DNA of 64,000 bases from Brumimicrobium oceani (GCF_003143775.1 NZ_QFRJ01000011.1:52163-116162); one strand, 5' to 3'; positions 8,626-17,108 are shown, counted from the first letter of the stretch. Made by a program: numbers and translations. The notes: generated by a model not told the origin, from the letters alone.

Positions 8626-8709
8626 CGGTGGGGTGCATTTTATCCCGTGGGGTGCATTTTATCCCGTGGGGTGCATTTTATCCCGTGGGGTGCATTTTAT
8701 CCCGTGGAG
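8615..8709. repeat. Tandem array of a 19-bp unit next to a REP palindrome
   Basis: TGCATTTTATCCCGTGGGG repeats at 8634, 8653, 8672 and 8691 (the last ends GGAG), with a degenerate copy before it. There are no spacers, so it is not CRISPR. Confidence 0.9.
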
Positions 8710-8743
8710 GCGCAATGCATTGCGCCTCTACGGGAATAAATGC
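8692..8743. repeat. REP-like palindrome, family 1
   Basis: The core AGGCGCAATGCATTGCGCCT (8707-8726) is a perfect 20-bp palindrome. Flanking bases extend it to a hairpin of about 50 nt (GCATTTTATCCCGT against ACGGGAATAAATGC). It lies 76 bp before a REP-associated transposase gene. Confidence 0.85.
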
Positions 8744-8818
8744 TAACAATAATTGAAAATCTAAACATTTTGGTTATCTTCATTATAATTAAAAAAATAA
8801 CCACCATAAATCAAAATC

Positions 8819-9343
8819 ATGAAAAGGCTATACAAAAACAAATACCGTGTTGATACATTTCGATGGAAAAACTGGAACTATGCTTGGTGCGCTGACTACT
8901 TCGTAACTGTTTTAACGCATGATAAACAATGTTTCTTTGGAGAAATATCAGAAAACAAAGCTCAATTATCAAAAATTGGTGAAATCGTAAAAACTGAATG
9001 GGAAAAAACATTTGAGATGAGACCTGATATGAATTTAACAATGGGAGAATATGTTATAATGCCCAACCATATTCATGTGATAATAAGAATTGGAAAAAAT
9101 GAATTCAATTCTAAAAACTCACTAAATGATGTAAATGTGAAAAACCAATTTGGCCCTCAATCAAAAAACCTAGGTTCGATAATGAGAGGATTCAAATCTT
9201 CCGTGACAATGAAGTCCAGAATTTTAAATCCTGATTTCAAATGGAAAACGCGATTTCATGACCATATTATTAGAAATAATTGGGCATTTTATAATATCGA
9301 AAAGTATATTAGAGAGAATCCTGAAAAATGGGTGGATGAATAA
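8819..9343 (+). CDS. REP-associated tyrosine transposase (Y1/IS200-like HUH)
   Basis: A 174-residue single-domain HUH endonuclease of the RAYT family. The metal-binding motif is HIH in VIMPNHIHVII (about residues 78-88). The C-terminal helix YIRENPEKW carries the likely catalytic tyrosine (about residue 164). These enzymes cut and join single-stranded DNA at REP palindromes and are usually domesticated, one copy per genome. The palindrome and 19-bp array directly upstream fit this role. The frame is intact. No insertion-sequence ends surround it. Confidence 0.88.
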   Translation: MKRLYKNKYRVDTFRWKNWNYAWCADYFVTVLTHDKQCFFGEISENKAQLSKIGEIVKTEWEKTFEMRPDMNLTMGEYVIMPNHIHVIIRIGKNEFNSKNSLNDVNVKNQFGPQSKNLGSIMRGFKSSVTMKSRILNPDFKWKTRFHDHIIRNNWAFYNIEKYIRENPEKWVDE

Positions 9344-9450
9344 AATACAGATTCACAATATCAAATAGAGTAAAAATTACTCTTTCATATTCCTGAAATC
9401 CATTCATTCAGAATATTGTTTAATTTAGCGCTTTCTAAAAACGTAAATCA

Positions 9451-10242
9451 ATGGAAATCATAGAGGCGATTATACTCGGAATTGTACAAGGTTTAACTGA
9501 ATTTCTTCCTGTTTCAAGCAGCGGACACCTTGAAATAGTGAAAGCTATTTTTGGGAATGAAGATGTGGGTGAATTGAGTATGATGACCACAGTTGTCCTT
9601 CATTTCGCCACCGCACTAAGTACAATCGTAATTTTTAGAAAAGATGTTGCTGAGATTTTAAAGGGTCTTTTTCAATTCAAACAAAACGAAGAATTGATGT
9701 TCTCCCTAAAAATTATCTTGTCCATGATTCCTGCTGCTTTTGTAGGTTTCTTTTTCGATGATTTAATTGATTCCTTCTTCCATAGTCAAATTCTCTTGGT
9801 TGGGTTTATGTTGCTCATTACTGGTTTGCTTCTTTTCTTGGCCGACAAAGCAAAAAACACCAACAAAAATGTAAGTTTCAAAAGTGCGTTAATCATCGGA
9901 ATTGCGCAGGCAATAGCTATTCTGCCAGGGATTTCTCGTTCTGGGGCTACAATCGGAACTTCAGTTCTTTTAGGGATAGACCGTGAAAAATCTGCTCGTT
10001 TTTCTTTCTTAATGGTTGTTCCTTTAATTTTTGGTAAAATCGCTAAAGACTTATTAGATGGTGGATTTGCAGGAGACAATGTTCCTGTTTTATCTTTGTC
10101 TTTAGGATTTATCGCTGCCTTTGTAACAGGTTTAATTGCCTGTACTTGGATGATTTCAATTGTAAAGAAAAGCAAATTGACTTACTTCTCAATTTACTGT
10201 TTCATTGTAGGAACAATCGCTATTGTTTGGTCGGTAGTTTAA
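9451..10242 (+). CDS. uppP: Undecaprenyl-diphosphatase UppP (BacA)
   Basis: An integral membrane enzyme that dephosphorylates undecaprenyl pyrophosphate to recycle the lipid carrier for peptidoglycan and surface polysaccharides. Of the two catalytic motifs, the first is GLTEFLPVSSSGH (residues 14-26) and the second LPGISRSGATIG (158-169). About eight hydrophobic helices are present and the 263-residue length is normal. It is followed after 33 bp by a PAP2-family phosphatase gene, and the two form a lipid-phosphate phosphatase pair. Confidence 0.95.
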   Translation: MEIIEAIILGIVQGLTEFLPVSSSGHLEIVKAIFGNEDVGELSMMTTVVLHFATALSTIVIFRKDVAEILKGLFQFKQNEELMFSLKIILSMIPAAFVGFFFDDLIDSFFHSQILLVGFMLLITGLLLFLADKAKNTNKNVSFKSALIIGIAQAIAILPGISRSGATIGTSVLLGIDREKSARFSFLMVVPLIFGKIAKDLLDGGFAGDNVPVLSLSLGFIAAFVTGLIACTWMISIVKKSKLTYFSIYCFIVGTIAIVWSVV

Positions 10243-10275
10243 GCTATAAACTTTCTTTGGAACTCTCAATTAAAT

Positions 10276-10851
10276 ATGGAAACATTAATAAATTTCGATG
10301 CCCAGTTATTTCTGTATTTGAATAATCTAGGAACTGATTCTTGGGACTCCTTCTGGTTAGTCATTACCAATAAGTACCTCGCTTTTCCTTTATATGCTTT
10401 ATTGGCTTTATTGATTTTATGGAAAACAAGTTTCAAATCGGCAGTGATAAGCGGATTTGCAATTCTTGGAACTGTAGGTCTTGCTTTTGTGATTTCCTAT
10501 TTAATGAAACACGGAATTGCTCGGCCAAGACCTTGCAACATTTTTGAAATAGGAACAGAAATGCGTTTTCCACTTGCTGCAAAAGGAAAAGACTGTGGAG
10601 ATTTTGGATTTGTTTCTTCTCATGCCACCGTTGGAATGGCAATGATTACTTTAATTGGATTAATTCTAAAGCCCTATTTCAAGAATATTTTCATTCCATT
10701 GTCGCTCTGGATTTTACTATTCTCCTACAGCAGAATTTACGTTGGAAAACACTATCCTGGAGATTTAATCGTGGGAATTCTAATTGGATTTCTTGTTGGC
10801 TGGATGGGATATAAAATTCATGAATGGATTATTCGAAAATTCAATACTTGA
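10276..10851 (+). CDS. PAP2 family phosphatase
   Basis: A 191-residue membrane phosphatase with the three PAP2 motifs: KHGIARPRP (K78 to R85), SSHAT (114-118) and SRIYVGKHYPGD (152-163). Five or six transmembrane helices surround them. PAP2 enzymes dephosphorylate lipid phosphates such as undecaprenyl pyrophosphate, phosphatidic acid or lipid A. The position directly behind uppP favours undecaprenyl pyrophosphate recycling or lipid A phosphate removal, but the substrate is inferred from context only. Confidence 0.9.
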   Translation: METLINFDAQLFLYLNNLGTDSWDSFWLVITNKYLAFPLYALLALLILWKTSFKSAVISGFAILGTVGLAFVISYLMKHGIARPRPCNIFEIGTEMRFPLAAKGKDCGDFGFVSSHATVGMAMITLIGLILKPYFKNIFIPLSLWILLFSYSRIYVGKHYPGDLIVGILIGFLVGWMGYKIHEWIIRKFNT

Positions 10852-10892
10852 GTAATTGAGTTTTTTATTCTCAGAAATATGCTTTCTAATTC

Positions 10893-11315
10893 TTAATGAA
10901 AAACCAAAACAGCCAGCACAACAATAGTTGTAGAAGTCAACAAAGAAAACTTTCCAATGATTTCCAATTTCTTAAGATAAGGATCTGGATTGACTGACTT
11001 CATTGCTTTATTTTCAAGGAATTTAATTATGCTTAGAAATACAATTAACAAAACAAAAAGTATCAGTTTTGCTAGCAATAAAGGCAACATCAAAAGCGCA
11101 TTCCAATAAGGGAGAATCAGATAAACTCCAGAAACGAAGAGTAAAACAAGTCCAATAGTCCCCATGCTGCCCAAAATATGTGTGTTTTTCCTGAGTTTTC
11201 CCGCTTCTTCTTTAGATAATTTAGAAGATGCAAACCCCAAAAACGCATGCGCAAAAGCCGTTCCTAATCCCATGGCTAAACCAATGAAATGCAGTATTAA
11301 CATTAAATCTCTCAT
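10893..11315 (-). CDS. Integral membrane protein, unknown function
   Basis: A 140-residue protein with four hydrophobic helices: residues 3-25, 48-70, 74-96 and 118-138. A conserved-looking His in the first helix (LMLILHFIGLAMG) is of the kind that can ligate haem. It resembles small DUF2269-like membrane proteins, but the match is weak. The start at 11315 (MRDLMLILHF) is chosen because it begins just before helix 1; the longer frame adds 14 residues with no support. A lipoprotein gene lies 49 bp upstream on the same strand. Confidence 0.65.
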   Translation of the reverse strand: MRDLMLILHFIGLAMGLGTAFAHAFLGFASSKLSKEEAGKLRKNTHILGSMGTIGLVLLFVSGVYLILPYWNALLMLPLLLAKLILFVLLIVFLSIIKFLENKAMKSVNPDPYLKKLEIIGKFSLLTSTTIVVLAVLVFH

Positions 11316-11364
11316 GAATAAAATTTCTCTCTGATTAAAAAAAATATAGAAGCGCAAAAGATTA

Positions 11365-11736
11365 TCAGTTCACATAATCCTGGTAATTATCGCTTAATTG
11401 AGTAAGCGTAAACCTTTCTGATTTCCAATTCAAGGTTTCATTTTCATAGATTAGCTCAAACTTAGAAGCAGAATCAGCTCCTTTGGTAGATTTCATGAAT
11501 ATTTTATAAAACTCACTAAAGGTTTTCATTACGATTGGTTCGTAATTCTCTTTATTCATCATATTTCCAGGATCACTGATTTTCAAGGTATGTAAGCTCC
11601 CTTCTATTCCTACTTCATAAGTGGCGTCAGGGAAGTTTTCTGTCATAAAAGGCTTCATTCCTTCAGAAATTTTCTCTTCTTGAGAGCTGCATCCAATAAT
11701 GACAAAAAGTAAGCTAATGATTAAAATCTGTTTCAT
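11365..11736 (-). CDS. Small putative lipoprotein
   Basis: A 123-residue protein with a lipoprotein signal (lipobox IIGC, Cys at about residue 16). The mature part is short, acidic and without recognisable domains. It is probably anchored to a membrane facing the periplasm. It may be transcribed with the small membrane protein gene 49 bp downstream. Confidence 0.65.
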   Translation of the reverse strand: MKQILIISLLFVIIGCSSQEEKISEGMKPFMTENFPDATYEVGIEGSLHTLKISDPGNMMNKENYEPIVMKTFSEFYKIFMKSTKGADSASKFELIYENETLNWKSERFTLTQLSDNYQDYVN

Positions 11737-11884
11737 CGTTTTTATTAATTATGTGTTGATTTCCTCAAAAATAACTGATAAACAGCATGAGAAAAAACAA
11801 TTCAATTCAAGGGCGCAAAGCTACAAATAAGTGGGGTATATTGGTAGTAAGACGCTCAAAAGATTTGTGTTTGACAATTCCTAT

Positions 11885-12454
11885 TTATTCGATTAAATCA
11901 GCATCAACTCGGCCATTTTTTATGATGATCACATCACTTTCAGGCCCTTGGAATATTTTACCTGAAAAAGTTCCTTTCAGATTGTTGTTTTCAAACGAAA
12001 CAACCTTAAAAGTAGCCGCTCCAGAATAACTATCATAATTTCCGTAATATTCAGACTCACCTGTATTGCTATTTGTACCTATTAAGTTGATGAGCACTCC
12101 ATCATCTCCATTCTCAGGCCATTCCGCAAAGGTATAATTCCCTGTTCCAGTTATATTTCCTTCTATCAACAAGTTTCTTGCACCAAAAACCGCAGGAATA
12201 AAAAAATACGAGGAAGAATCACCATGAGAAACTTTGGGATGAAAATAAGAATCAATTGAATCTAAATTAGATCTAAAATGCACAATACTGCCATCGTCAT
12301 AAACTAAATCTGCTTCTACATCCCATTTAGCCGAAGAGGGATTCCCTGACGTTTCCGAAAGCGACTCATTGTCCTTTTTACATGCCGAAAAAGTAAATAG
12401 CAATAAGAAAATTGATAAAAAGAACATTTTAGCCAAGAGTAAACTCGTTTTCAT
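11885..12454 (-). CDS. Putative lipoprotein, beta-rich
   Basis: A 189-residue lipoprotein: hydrophobic leader and lipobox FSAC with acceptor Cys at about residue 25, followed by KKDNES. The mature portion alternates beta strands and turns (SYFFIPAVFGARNLLIEGNI, then GTFSGKI near the end), resembling small Bacteroidota lipoproteins of the DUF6252 kind, but I cannot assign a family. The C-terminal GTFSG pattern is common in that group. No operon partner is evident. Confidence 0.65.
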   Translation of the reverse strand: MKTSLLLAKMFFLSIFLLLFTFSACKKDNESLSETSGNPSSAKWDVEADLVYDDGSIVHFRSNLDSIDSYFHPKVSHGDSSSYFFIPAVFGARNLLIEGNITGTGNYTFAEWPENGDDGVLINLIGTNSNTGESEYYGNYDSYSGAATFKVVSFENNNLKGTFSGKIFQGPESDVIIIKNGRVDADLIE

Positions 12455-12520
12455 AATTCATAAGTTTGAACGATAAAGCTATAAAAAATTTATGCCGCCA
12501 CCGCAAGAGTTATTAAAATA

Positions 12521-12816
12521 AAATGCCTATCCGATACTTTACCAGTAAATATATCTAACCCAACTATAATGTGATTCAGCGGTAAACTAACAAGATCCTT
12601 CGCTAATTTCTATTTCCAACCAGTTGAAAAAAGAAATCCGCTTCAGGATGACATTAAGCTTTCCCCCTCTCACTTGCTTCCCAACGCCCACAACTGTCAT
12701 CCTGACCAGAGTTGAAAATCTGAATTTTCAACTCTGGAAGGATCTGGCCTGGTTAAAGAGAGTACTTTTTATTGTAGTATATTAAATAGCTGGTAAAGTT
12801 CCCGATAAGCATTTAA
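12521..12816. mobile_element. MITE-like composite element with terminal inverted repeats
   Basis: The left end (12521-12547, starting AAATGCCTATCCGATACTTT) and right end (12792-12816) are inverted copies with about four mismatches in 25. The left 27 bp recur exactly at 16467-16493. Inside are two facing AGATCC/GGATGACA elements (12593-12653 and 12695-12745). There is no open reading frame. Confidence 0.55.
12593..12745. repeat. Facing pair of TGTCATCC...GGATCT elements
   Basis: The left copy reads AGATCC (12593) to AGGATGACA (12645-12653); the right copy TGTCATCC (12695-12702) to GGATCT (12740-12745). The right copy encloses a perfect 14-bp stem, CCAGAGTTGAAAAT (12706-12719) with its complement at 12724-12737. 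Confidence 0.7.
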
Positions 12817-12904
12817 AATAATTATCATTCTAAATGTCCAGCACAAAAAAACAAAGCCCGAAATCCAAAGAAAATCGAGCTTTTAAAAGATGTTTTATAT
12901 GCAT

Positions 12905-13627
12905 TTACAATCCTGCAAAAGGTTTCCCAATCAAAAACATCGTAGGACGTTTATTCAAATCAAATGCATTTTCGCGCCATTCTGCAACTGTCATGGTTTG
13001 AACACGCTCAGTTGGCAAAGTCAAATCACATGCAATACAAAGGAAAGTAGCGTCTAGGCATTCATTTAACAAATCTTCCAACAAATTATTATTGCGGAAA
13101 GGTGTTTCCATAAAAATTTGCGTTTGACCTGTCCTGCTTACCTCACGTTCGAAATCTTTAAAAGTGAAAACTCGCTTCTTGCGTTCTTTAGGAATGTATC
13201 CATTAAAAGCGAAAGATTGACCGTTGAATCCACTTGCCATAAGTGCCAACAAAATTGAAGAAGGTCCAGTTAATGGAGAAACAAAATCGCCTCTTTGATG
13301 AGCCAAAGCAACTAAATCTGCTCCTGGATCTGCAATTCCCGGACAACCAGCCTCAGAAATAATTGCCACATTGTGGCCTTTTTTTAAAGGAGCTAACATC
13401 GCCGCTAAATCTGTTGGAGGAGTTTTCTTGTTGAGAATAAAAAACGTGGATTGATCGATAGGAAAAGTCCTGTCTAGTTTTCTCAAATAACGACGCGCAG
13501 ATTTCAAATCTTCCACCGCAAAGTAGCGGGTATTTATGGCTAATTCTTTTACTTGTTCTGGAATAACGTGATCCCATGTTTCTGAACCCATCAAAGTGGG
13601 CATGAGGTATAATTTACCTTTACTCAT
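12905..13627 (-). CDS. SAM-dependent tetrapyrrole-type methyltransferase (RsmI-related)
   Basis: A 240-residue member of the tetrapyrrole methylase fold. Visible motifs are the first strand LYLMPT, the SAM-site segment ISEAGCPGIADPG (about residues 91-103) and SPLTGPSSILLALMASG (about 116-132). This combination is characteristic of the RsmI group that methylates 16S rRNA C1402, but the protein is shorter than classical RsmI and belongs to a Bacteroidota side branch, so the target is uncertain. It overlaps the phosphatase gene by 8 bp (13620-13627), indicating translational coupling. An SDR gene lies upstream of that pair. Confidence 0.82.
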   Translation of the reverse strand: MSKGKLYLMPTLMGSETWDHVIPEQVKELAINTRYFAVEDLKSARRYLRKLDRTFPIDQSTFFILNKKTPPTDLAAMLAPLKKGHNVAIISEAGCPGIADPGADLVALAHQRGDFVSPLTGPSSILLALMASGFNGQSFAFNGYIPKERKKRVFTFKDFEREVSRTGQTQIFMETPFRNNNLLEDLLNECLDATFLCIACDLTLPTERVQTMTVAEWRENAFDLNKRPTMFLIGKPFAGL

Positions 13628-14093
13628 TGTCCTTTCTTTCTTTTAATTCTTTTAAAATGACATCTGTTCCTGCGTCTAGCATTTCAAAAACATCCTGAAA
13701 ACCTTCATCTCCTCCAAAATAAGGATCTGGAACTTCCAAATCTTTTCCTGGGTGCGTCAAGTTTAAAAACAACTCAATTTTTTGAGTGTCATTTTCATCT
13801 CTTGATAATTTTCTCACGTTATCAAAATTACTTTTGTCCATCACGATAATTCGGTCAAACTCATCAAAGTCTGCCACCTTAAATTGTCTTCCGCGTAACT
13901 CATCTATTGGCACACCGTTTCTTTTCGCCGTTTCCATCATGCGTGGGTCTGGTTGGTCTCCAACATGCCAATCTCCCGTTCCCGCAGAATCTACAACAAC
14001 ATCCAAGTTATTATCCGCAACCTTTTTACGCATTAATCCATCTGCCATTGGCGAACGACAAATATTTCCTAAGCATACCATTAATATTTTCAT
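13620..14093 (-). CDS. Low-molecular-weight protein-tyrosine phosphatase
   Basis: A 157-residue phosphatase with the signature loop CLGNICRSP at residues 7-15 (nucleophile Cys7, Arg13) directly after the first strand. The acid-loop motif DPYFGGDEGF is near the C-terminus, where Asp acts as general acid. These enzymes remove phosphate from tyrosine, often regulating exopolysaccharide kinases; no kinase gene is nearby. It lies between an SDR gene (11 bp upstream) and the overlapping methyltransferase gene, so the three probably form one operon. Confidence 0.92.
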   Translation of the reverse strand: MKILMVCLGNICRSPMADGLMRKKVADNNLDVVVDSAGTGDWHVGDQPDPRMMETAKRNGVPIDELRGRQFKVADFDEFDRIIVMDKSNFDNVRKLSRDENDTQKIELFLNLTHPGKDLEVPDPYFGGDEGFQDVFEMLDAGTDVILKELKERKDNE

Positions 14094-14104
14094 TATCTAT
14101 GATT

Positions 14105-14899
14105 TTATGTTGGGCTTTGATTCTTAATTATCTTCCAGAACAATGCTGGAGAGAAACGCTTAATCTTGGCCGCTAAAATTTCTTTTCCTCCTATCAACAC
14201 CTCTTTTTTCTTTTTCAAAGTGGCGTTCAAAATTTGTTTTACACATTCCTCAACCGACATTCCCGTGGCTTGATTGTGGTCCATTTCACCATGCGCTGTT
14301 CCATCTTCTGTTAATGCGCTTTTCGAAATTGGTGTATTTATTTTCCCCGGACAAACAATGGTAACCGCTATATTGTTTTTCGCTTCTTCCAATAAAACAC
14401 TGTCATAATAACCGTGCAAAGCGTGTTTGGAAGCAGAGTAAGCCGAGCGCAAATAAAATCCAAATTTCCCTGCAATACTCGAAGTCACCACAATATGTCC
14501 ACTTTTTTGCTTTTGCATATAGGGTAAAACCGCTTTCGTAAGTGCGATATTTCCGAAGTAATTTACCTCCATAATTCGGCGATCAACATCAATAGAAGTT
14601 TTTGAAGCCTCAGCACGTTGAGAAATTCCACCGCTATTAAAAAGATAATCAATGCGTTGATATTTATCTATTACCTTTTTCGCTAATTCATCAAAATGCT
14701 TGTTGTCCGCTAAATTTAACTTCAAAACCATGTGTTCATCCGTATTTTTCAAAGAAGACTTCAGCTTCTCTAATTCCTCTATATTTCGTGCAGACAAAAT
14801 CAATTTACTTCCTAATTGAGCTAATTGCACCGCGAGCTCTCTTCCAATTCCTGAGGAAGCTCCAGTGATCCAAACTACTTTATTGGCAAATTTTTCCAT
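14105..14899 (-). CDS. SDR family oxidoreductase
   Basis: A classical short-chain dehydrogenase of 264 residues when started at the ATG of MEKFANKVVWITGASSG. The nucleotide-binding motif TGASSGIG (about residues 13-20), NSGG, the catalytic Ser (VVTSSIAG) and YSASK with Tyr and Lys are all present. This subgroup resembles DHRS7B-like reductases of lipids or steroids; the substrate is not known. The longer upstream frame adds a Phe-rich segment encoded by AT-rich intergenic DNA and is not credible. It is the first gene of a probable three-gene operon. Confidence 0.9.
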   Translation of the reverse strand: MEKFANKVVWITGASSGIGRELAVQLAQLGSKLILSARNIEELEKLKSSLKNTDEHMVLKLNLADNKHFDELAKKVIDKYQRIDYLFNSGGISQRAEASKTSIDVDRRIMEVNYFGNIALTKAVLPYMQKQKSGHIVVTSSIAGKFGFYLRSAYSASKHALHGYYDSVLLEEAKNNIAVTIVCPGKINTPISKSALTEDGTAHGEMDHNQATGMSVEECVKQILNATLKKKKEVLIGGKEILAAKIKRFSPALFWKIIKNQSPT

Positions 14900-15315
14900 A
14901 GCCGCAAAGATATTGAAAAGAGTTGAATGAAAAGGGTTTGAATGAAAAGTTAAAAATGAGAAATGAAAAATCAGCTCAGAAACCATTTTTAATTTTTAAT
15001 TCTTCATTTTTAATTAATTTTAGTTCTTCTTTTGGTGGCCTTAATCCGCCTTCTCCTCCAATTTACTTCCTTGACTTGCTCTGTTGTTGAATGCGCAAAA
15101 AAGAGCTTCTATTGTCGCTTTTTTATCGCAAACAACAGGCAATCCAGTTCAGTAAGATTTCCGTTTTCGTCGGGGCCTGGGCTGAATGATAATCTAAACG
15201 AATGAAAGATGGAGAATTTGTTGAAACCCAATTTTTCATTTTTAATTCTTCATTTTTCATTACCCCCACCTCTATTAGAAATAAAGTGTAAATTTGCACC
15301 AGTAAAGAAAAAGCA
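14900..15315. other. Intergenic region with low-complexity direct repeats
   Basis: The 19-mer TTTTTAATTCTTCATTTTT occurs at 14993-15011 and again at 15239-15257 in the same direction. No gene is supported. The promoter of the next gene lies at the right end. Confidence 0.6.
15289..15296 (+). promoter_or_regulatory. Promoter -7 element for the beta-barrel gene
   Basis: TAAATTTG matches TAnnTTTG and lies 19 nt before the ATG. Confidence 0.5.
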
Positions 15316-16164
15316 ATGAAGCATACTATATTCAAATCCCTTTTACTCTTAATTTTTGGAGTAATTCTGTCCTTAGATTCTACAACAATTGCACAAAGCA
15401 GCAACCAAACCGACAAGGGAGGATTCTATCTTTATTGGGGTTACAACCGAAGCGCTTACACAAAAAGTGATTTGAATTTGGTTGGACGTGGTTATGACTT
15501 CACCATGAAAGACATGACCGCCTCAGATAATTATGAGAAATTATCAATGAATTATCTCGACATTAAAAAGATTACAATTCCACAATTTAATGTAAGAATG
15601 GGATATTTCTTTAAAGACAAATGGGCGTTGACTGTTGGTTATGACCACATGAAATACCTAATGGATCACCCTCAAGATGTTGTGATTGACGGATATGTTG
15701 AACCTGGAATTAGCGATTTATGGAGTGGAGAATATGATAACGAACTATCCCCAACAAATTATGACGATATTCATTACGAAAATTCAGACGGTTTAAATTA
15801 CATACGTTTTGAATTGGCAAGATATTTTGACTTACTTTCTTTGGGTAAAAATGATTGGTTCAGAGCGCGTGCCCAAGCGGCAGTTTCCACTGGACTCATT
15901 TTATCCTACAATGATTTAAATTTCGCCAATGAATTCACTAGAAAAACCATTTCTGTTTCAGGATATGGACTTTCGCTCCACCCAGGAATAAGGCTGGAAT
16001 TCTTTAACCACATTTTCTTACAAACTAATCTCTCGGCAGGCTTCATGCATCAAGTTAAAGTGAGAACAAGACCAGAAGATAAAGGAAGTTATGCCAAACA
16101 ACGTTTTGGTTATATGGCTTCAGAATTAGTTTTGGGGTATACCTGGAGGTTTAATAAGGAGTAG
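15316..16164 (+). CDS. Outer-membrane beta-barrel protein
   Basis: A 282-residue exported protein. The signal peptide covers about residues 1-27 (basic start, Leu/Ile-rich core, cleavage near IAQS). The mature region shows alternating strands rich in Tyr, Phe and Trp with polar turns, and ends in a strand closing near TWRF (ELVLGYTWRF), the classic barrel C-terminal pattern. No transporter or enzyme motif is recognised; it belongs to the general class of porin-like Bacteroidota outer-membrane proteins. It stands alone. Confidence 0.75.
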   Translation: MKHTIFKSLLLLIFGVILSLDSTTIAQSSNQTDKGGFYLYWGYNRSAYTKSDLNLVGRGYDFTMKDMTASDNYEKLSMNYLDIKKITIPQFNVRMGYFFKDKWALTVGYDHMKYLMDHPQDVVIDGYVEPGISDLWSGEYDNELSPTNYDDIHYENSDGLNYIRFELARYFDLLSLGKNDWFRARAQAAVSTGLILSYNDLNFANEFTRKTISVSGYGLSLHPGIRLEFFNHIFLQTNLSAGFMHQVKVRTRPEDKGSYAKQRFGYMASELVLGYTWRFNKE

Positions 16165-16221
16165 GTTCAATACTTTTAATTGAACGTTCTATAACAAAAA
16201 TTAAGGCTTCGTTCTCCAACA

Positions 16222-16433
16222 AGATCCTTCAATCAATAAAATCAAAGATTTATATTGATTAAAGGATGACAGGTCTAGTGTGGGTTTGGGGTGAAAAAAG
16301 GGGAACAATAAAGTTGATGCGGAGCATCAACTTTATTGTTCCCCTTTTTTCAAATGACCACCCCTCTCGAACTGTCATCCCTTGGAAAAATTGTTTTAGC
16401 AACTTGTTGTAAAACAATTTTTATGAGGGATCT
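16222..16433. repeat. Second facing pair of TGTCATCC...GGATCT elements
   Basis: The left copy is AGATCC (16222-16227) to AGGATGACA (16263-16271); the right copy is TGTCATCC (16373-16380) to GGATCT (16428-16433). The right copy holds a 13-bp stem, AAAAATTGTTTTA (16386-16398) with its complement at 16410-16422. The ends match the element at 12593 but the hairpins differ. Confidence 0.7.
16294..16350. repeat. Perfect 27-bp inverted repeat with a 3-nt loop
   Basis: Bases 16294-16320 pair exactly with 16324-16350 around GGA. The tip reads GATGCGGAGCATC. The A-rich start and T-rich end would let it act as a two-way terminator. Confidence 0.9.
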
Positions 16434-16466
16434 TGTTGGTTTTAAAGGCAGATTAATATAAAAGTT

Positions 16467-16493
16467 AAATGCCTATCCGATACTTTACCAGTA
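16467..16493 (+). repeat. Solo copy of the 27-bp end of the element at 12521
   Basis: Identical to 12521-12547 (begins AAATGCCTATCCGATACTTT). No matching inverted partner was found nearby. Confidence 0.8.
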
Positions 16494-16559
16494 GATCTAG
16501 AATTAAACTTCAAACCTCCAAAAAAGACACAGTTTCAGTAAATACGGTATATTATTAAT

Positions 16560-16740
16560 TTCAAAAAATTACAACAGTTAGGATTCATGACGCAAGAAGT
16601 CCGTGTTTATCCGAATTCACCTGAGGTAAAAATCTGTGACCATCCGCGATGCTTGCAGTTCCGTTTTGCGGTGACGGAGCATTGTCGAAGGCCCGCGTTC
16701 CAATACGGCGCAGACCATTTGCTAGGGAATAGAGCTTAAA
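16560..16740. other. Compositionally distinct intergenic block
   Basis: Visibly richer in G and C than its surroundings (for example GGCCCGCGTTCCAATACGGC). No open reading frame, RNA or repeat could be assigned. Confidence 0.4.
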
Positions 16741-16805
16741 TTCAGAAATTATTGGTGAAGATCCAGAGGTATTAAAAGTTAATTTTTATTCATAACTTAA
16801 CACAC

Positions 16806-17108
16806 ATGAGAACCACCAAAACGTACTTTGTATACATTCTTACAAATAAAAGCAACAAAACCATTTATATTGGAGTAACTAATAATATAGTGAGACGTGT
16901 CTTTGAACACAAAAATAAATTAAACAAAGGTTTTACGGAGAAATACAATATTAACAAGCTAGTTTACTACGAAACTTTTCAATATATCAAAGAAGCGATA
17001 AAAAGAGAAAAACAATTGAACCGATTTCCTCGTTCAAAAAAAGAAGACTTAATCAACGAAATCAATCCAGAGTGGAATGAATTAAAACCACCAATTAATT
17101 ACCTGTAA
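16806..17108 (+). CDS. GIY-YIG nuclease superfamily protein (UPF0213-like)
   Basis: A 100-residue single-domain GIY-YIG protein. The core motif is split as YFVYILTNKSN followed by IYIGVTNNIVRRVFEH (about residues 7-36), and KEAIKREKQL (about 62-71) carries the usual acidic helix. Bacteroidota genomes contain many short stand-alone copies of this family; their substrate is unknown and they often lie in repeat-rich intergenic DNA, as here. It is not obviously part of an operon. Confidence 0.88.
   Translation: MRTTKTYFVYILTNKSNKTIYIGVTNNIVRRVFEHKNKLNKGFTEKYNINKLVYYETFQYIKEAIKREKQLNRFPRSKKEDLINEINPEWNELKPPINYL

Noticed and set aside
8634..8709. Short tandem repeats as a CRISPR array
   Set aside because: The units are contiguous with no spacers and no cas genes are present.
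16806..17108. GIY-YIG protein as a homing endonuclease
   Set aside because: It is a stand-alone short UPF0213-type protein with no intron or intein nearby.
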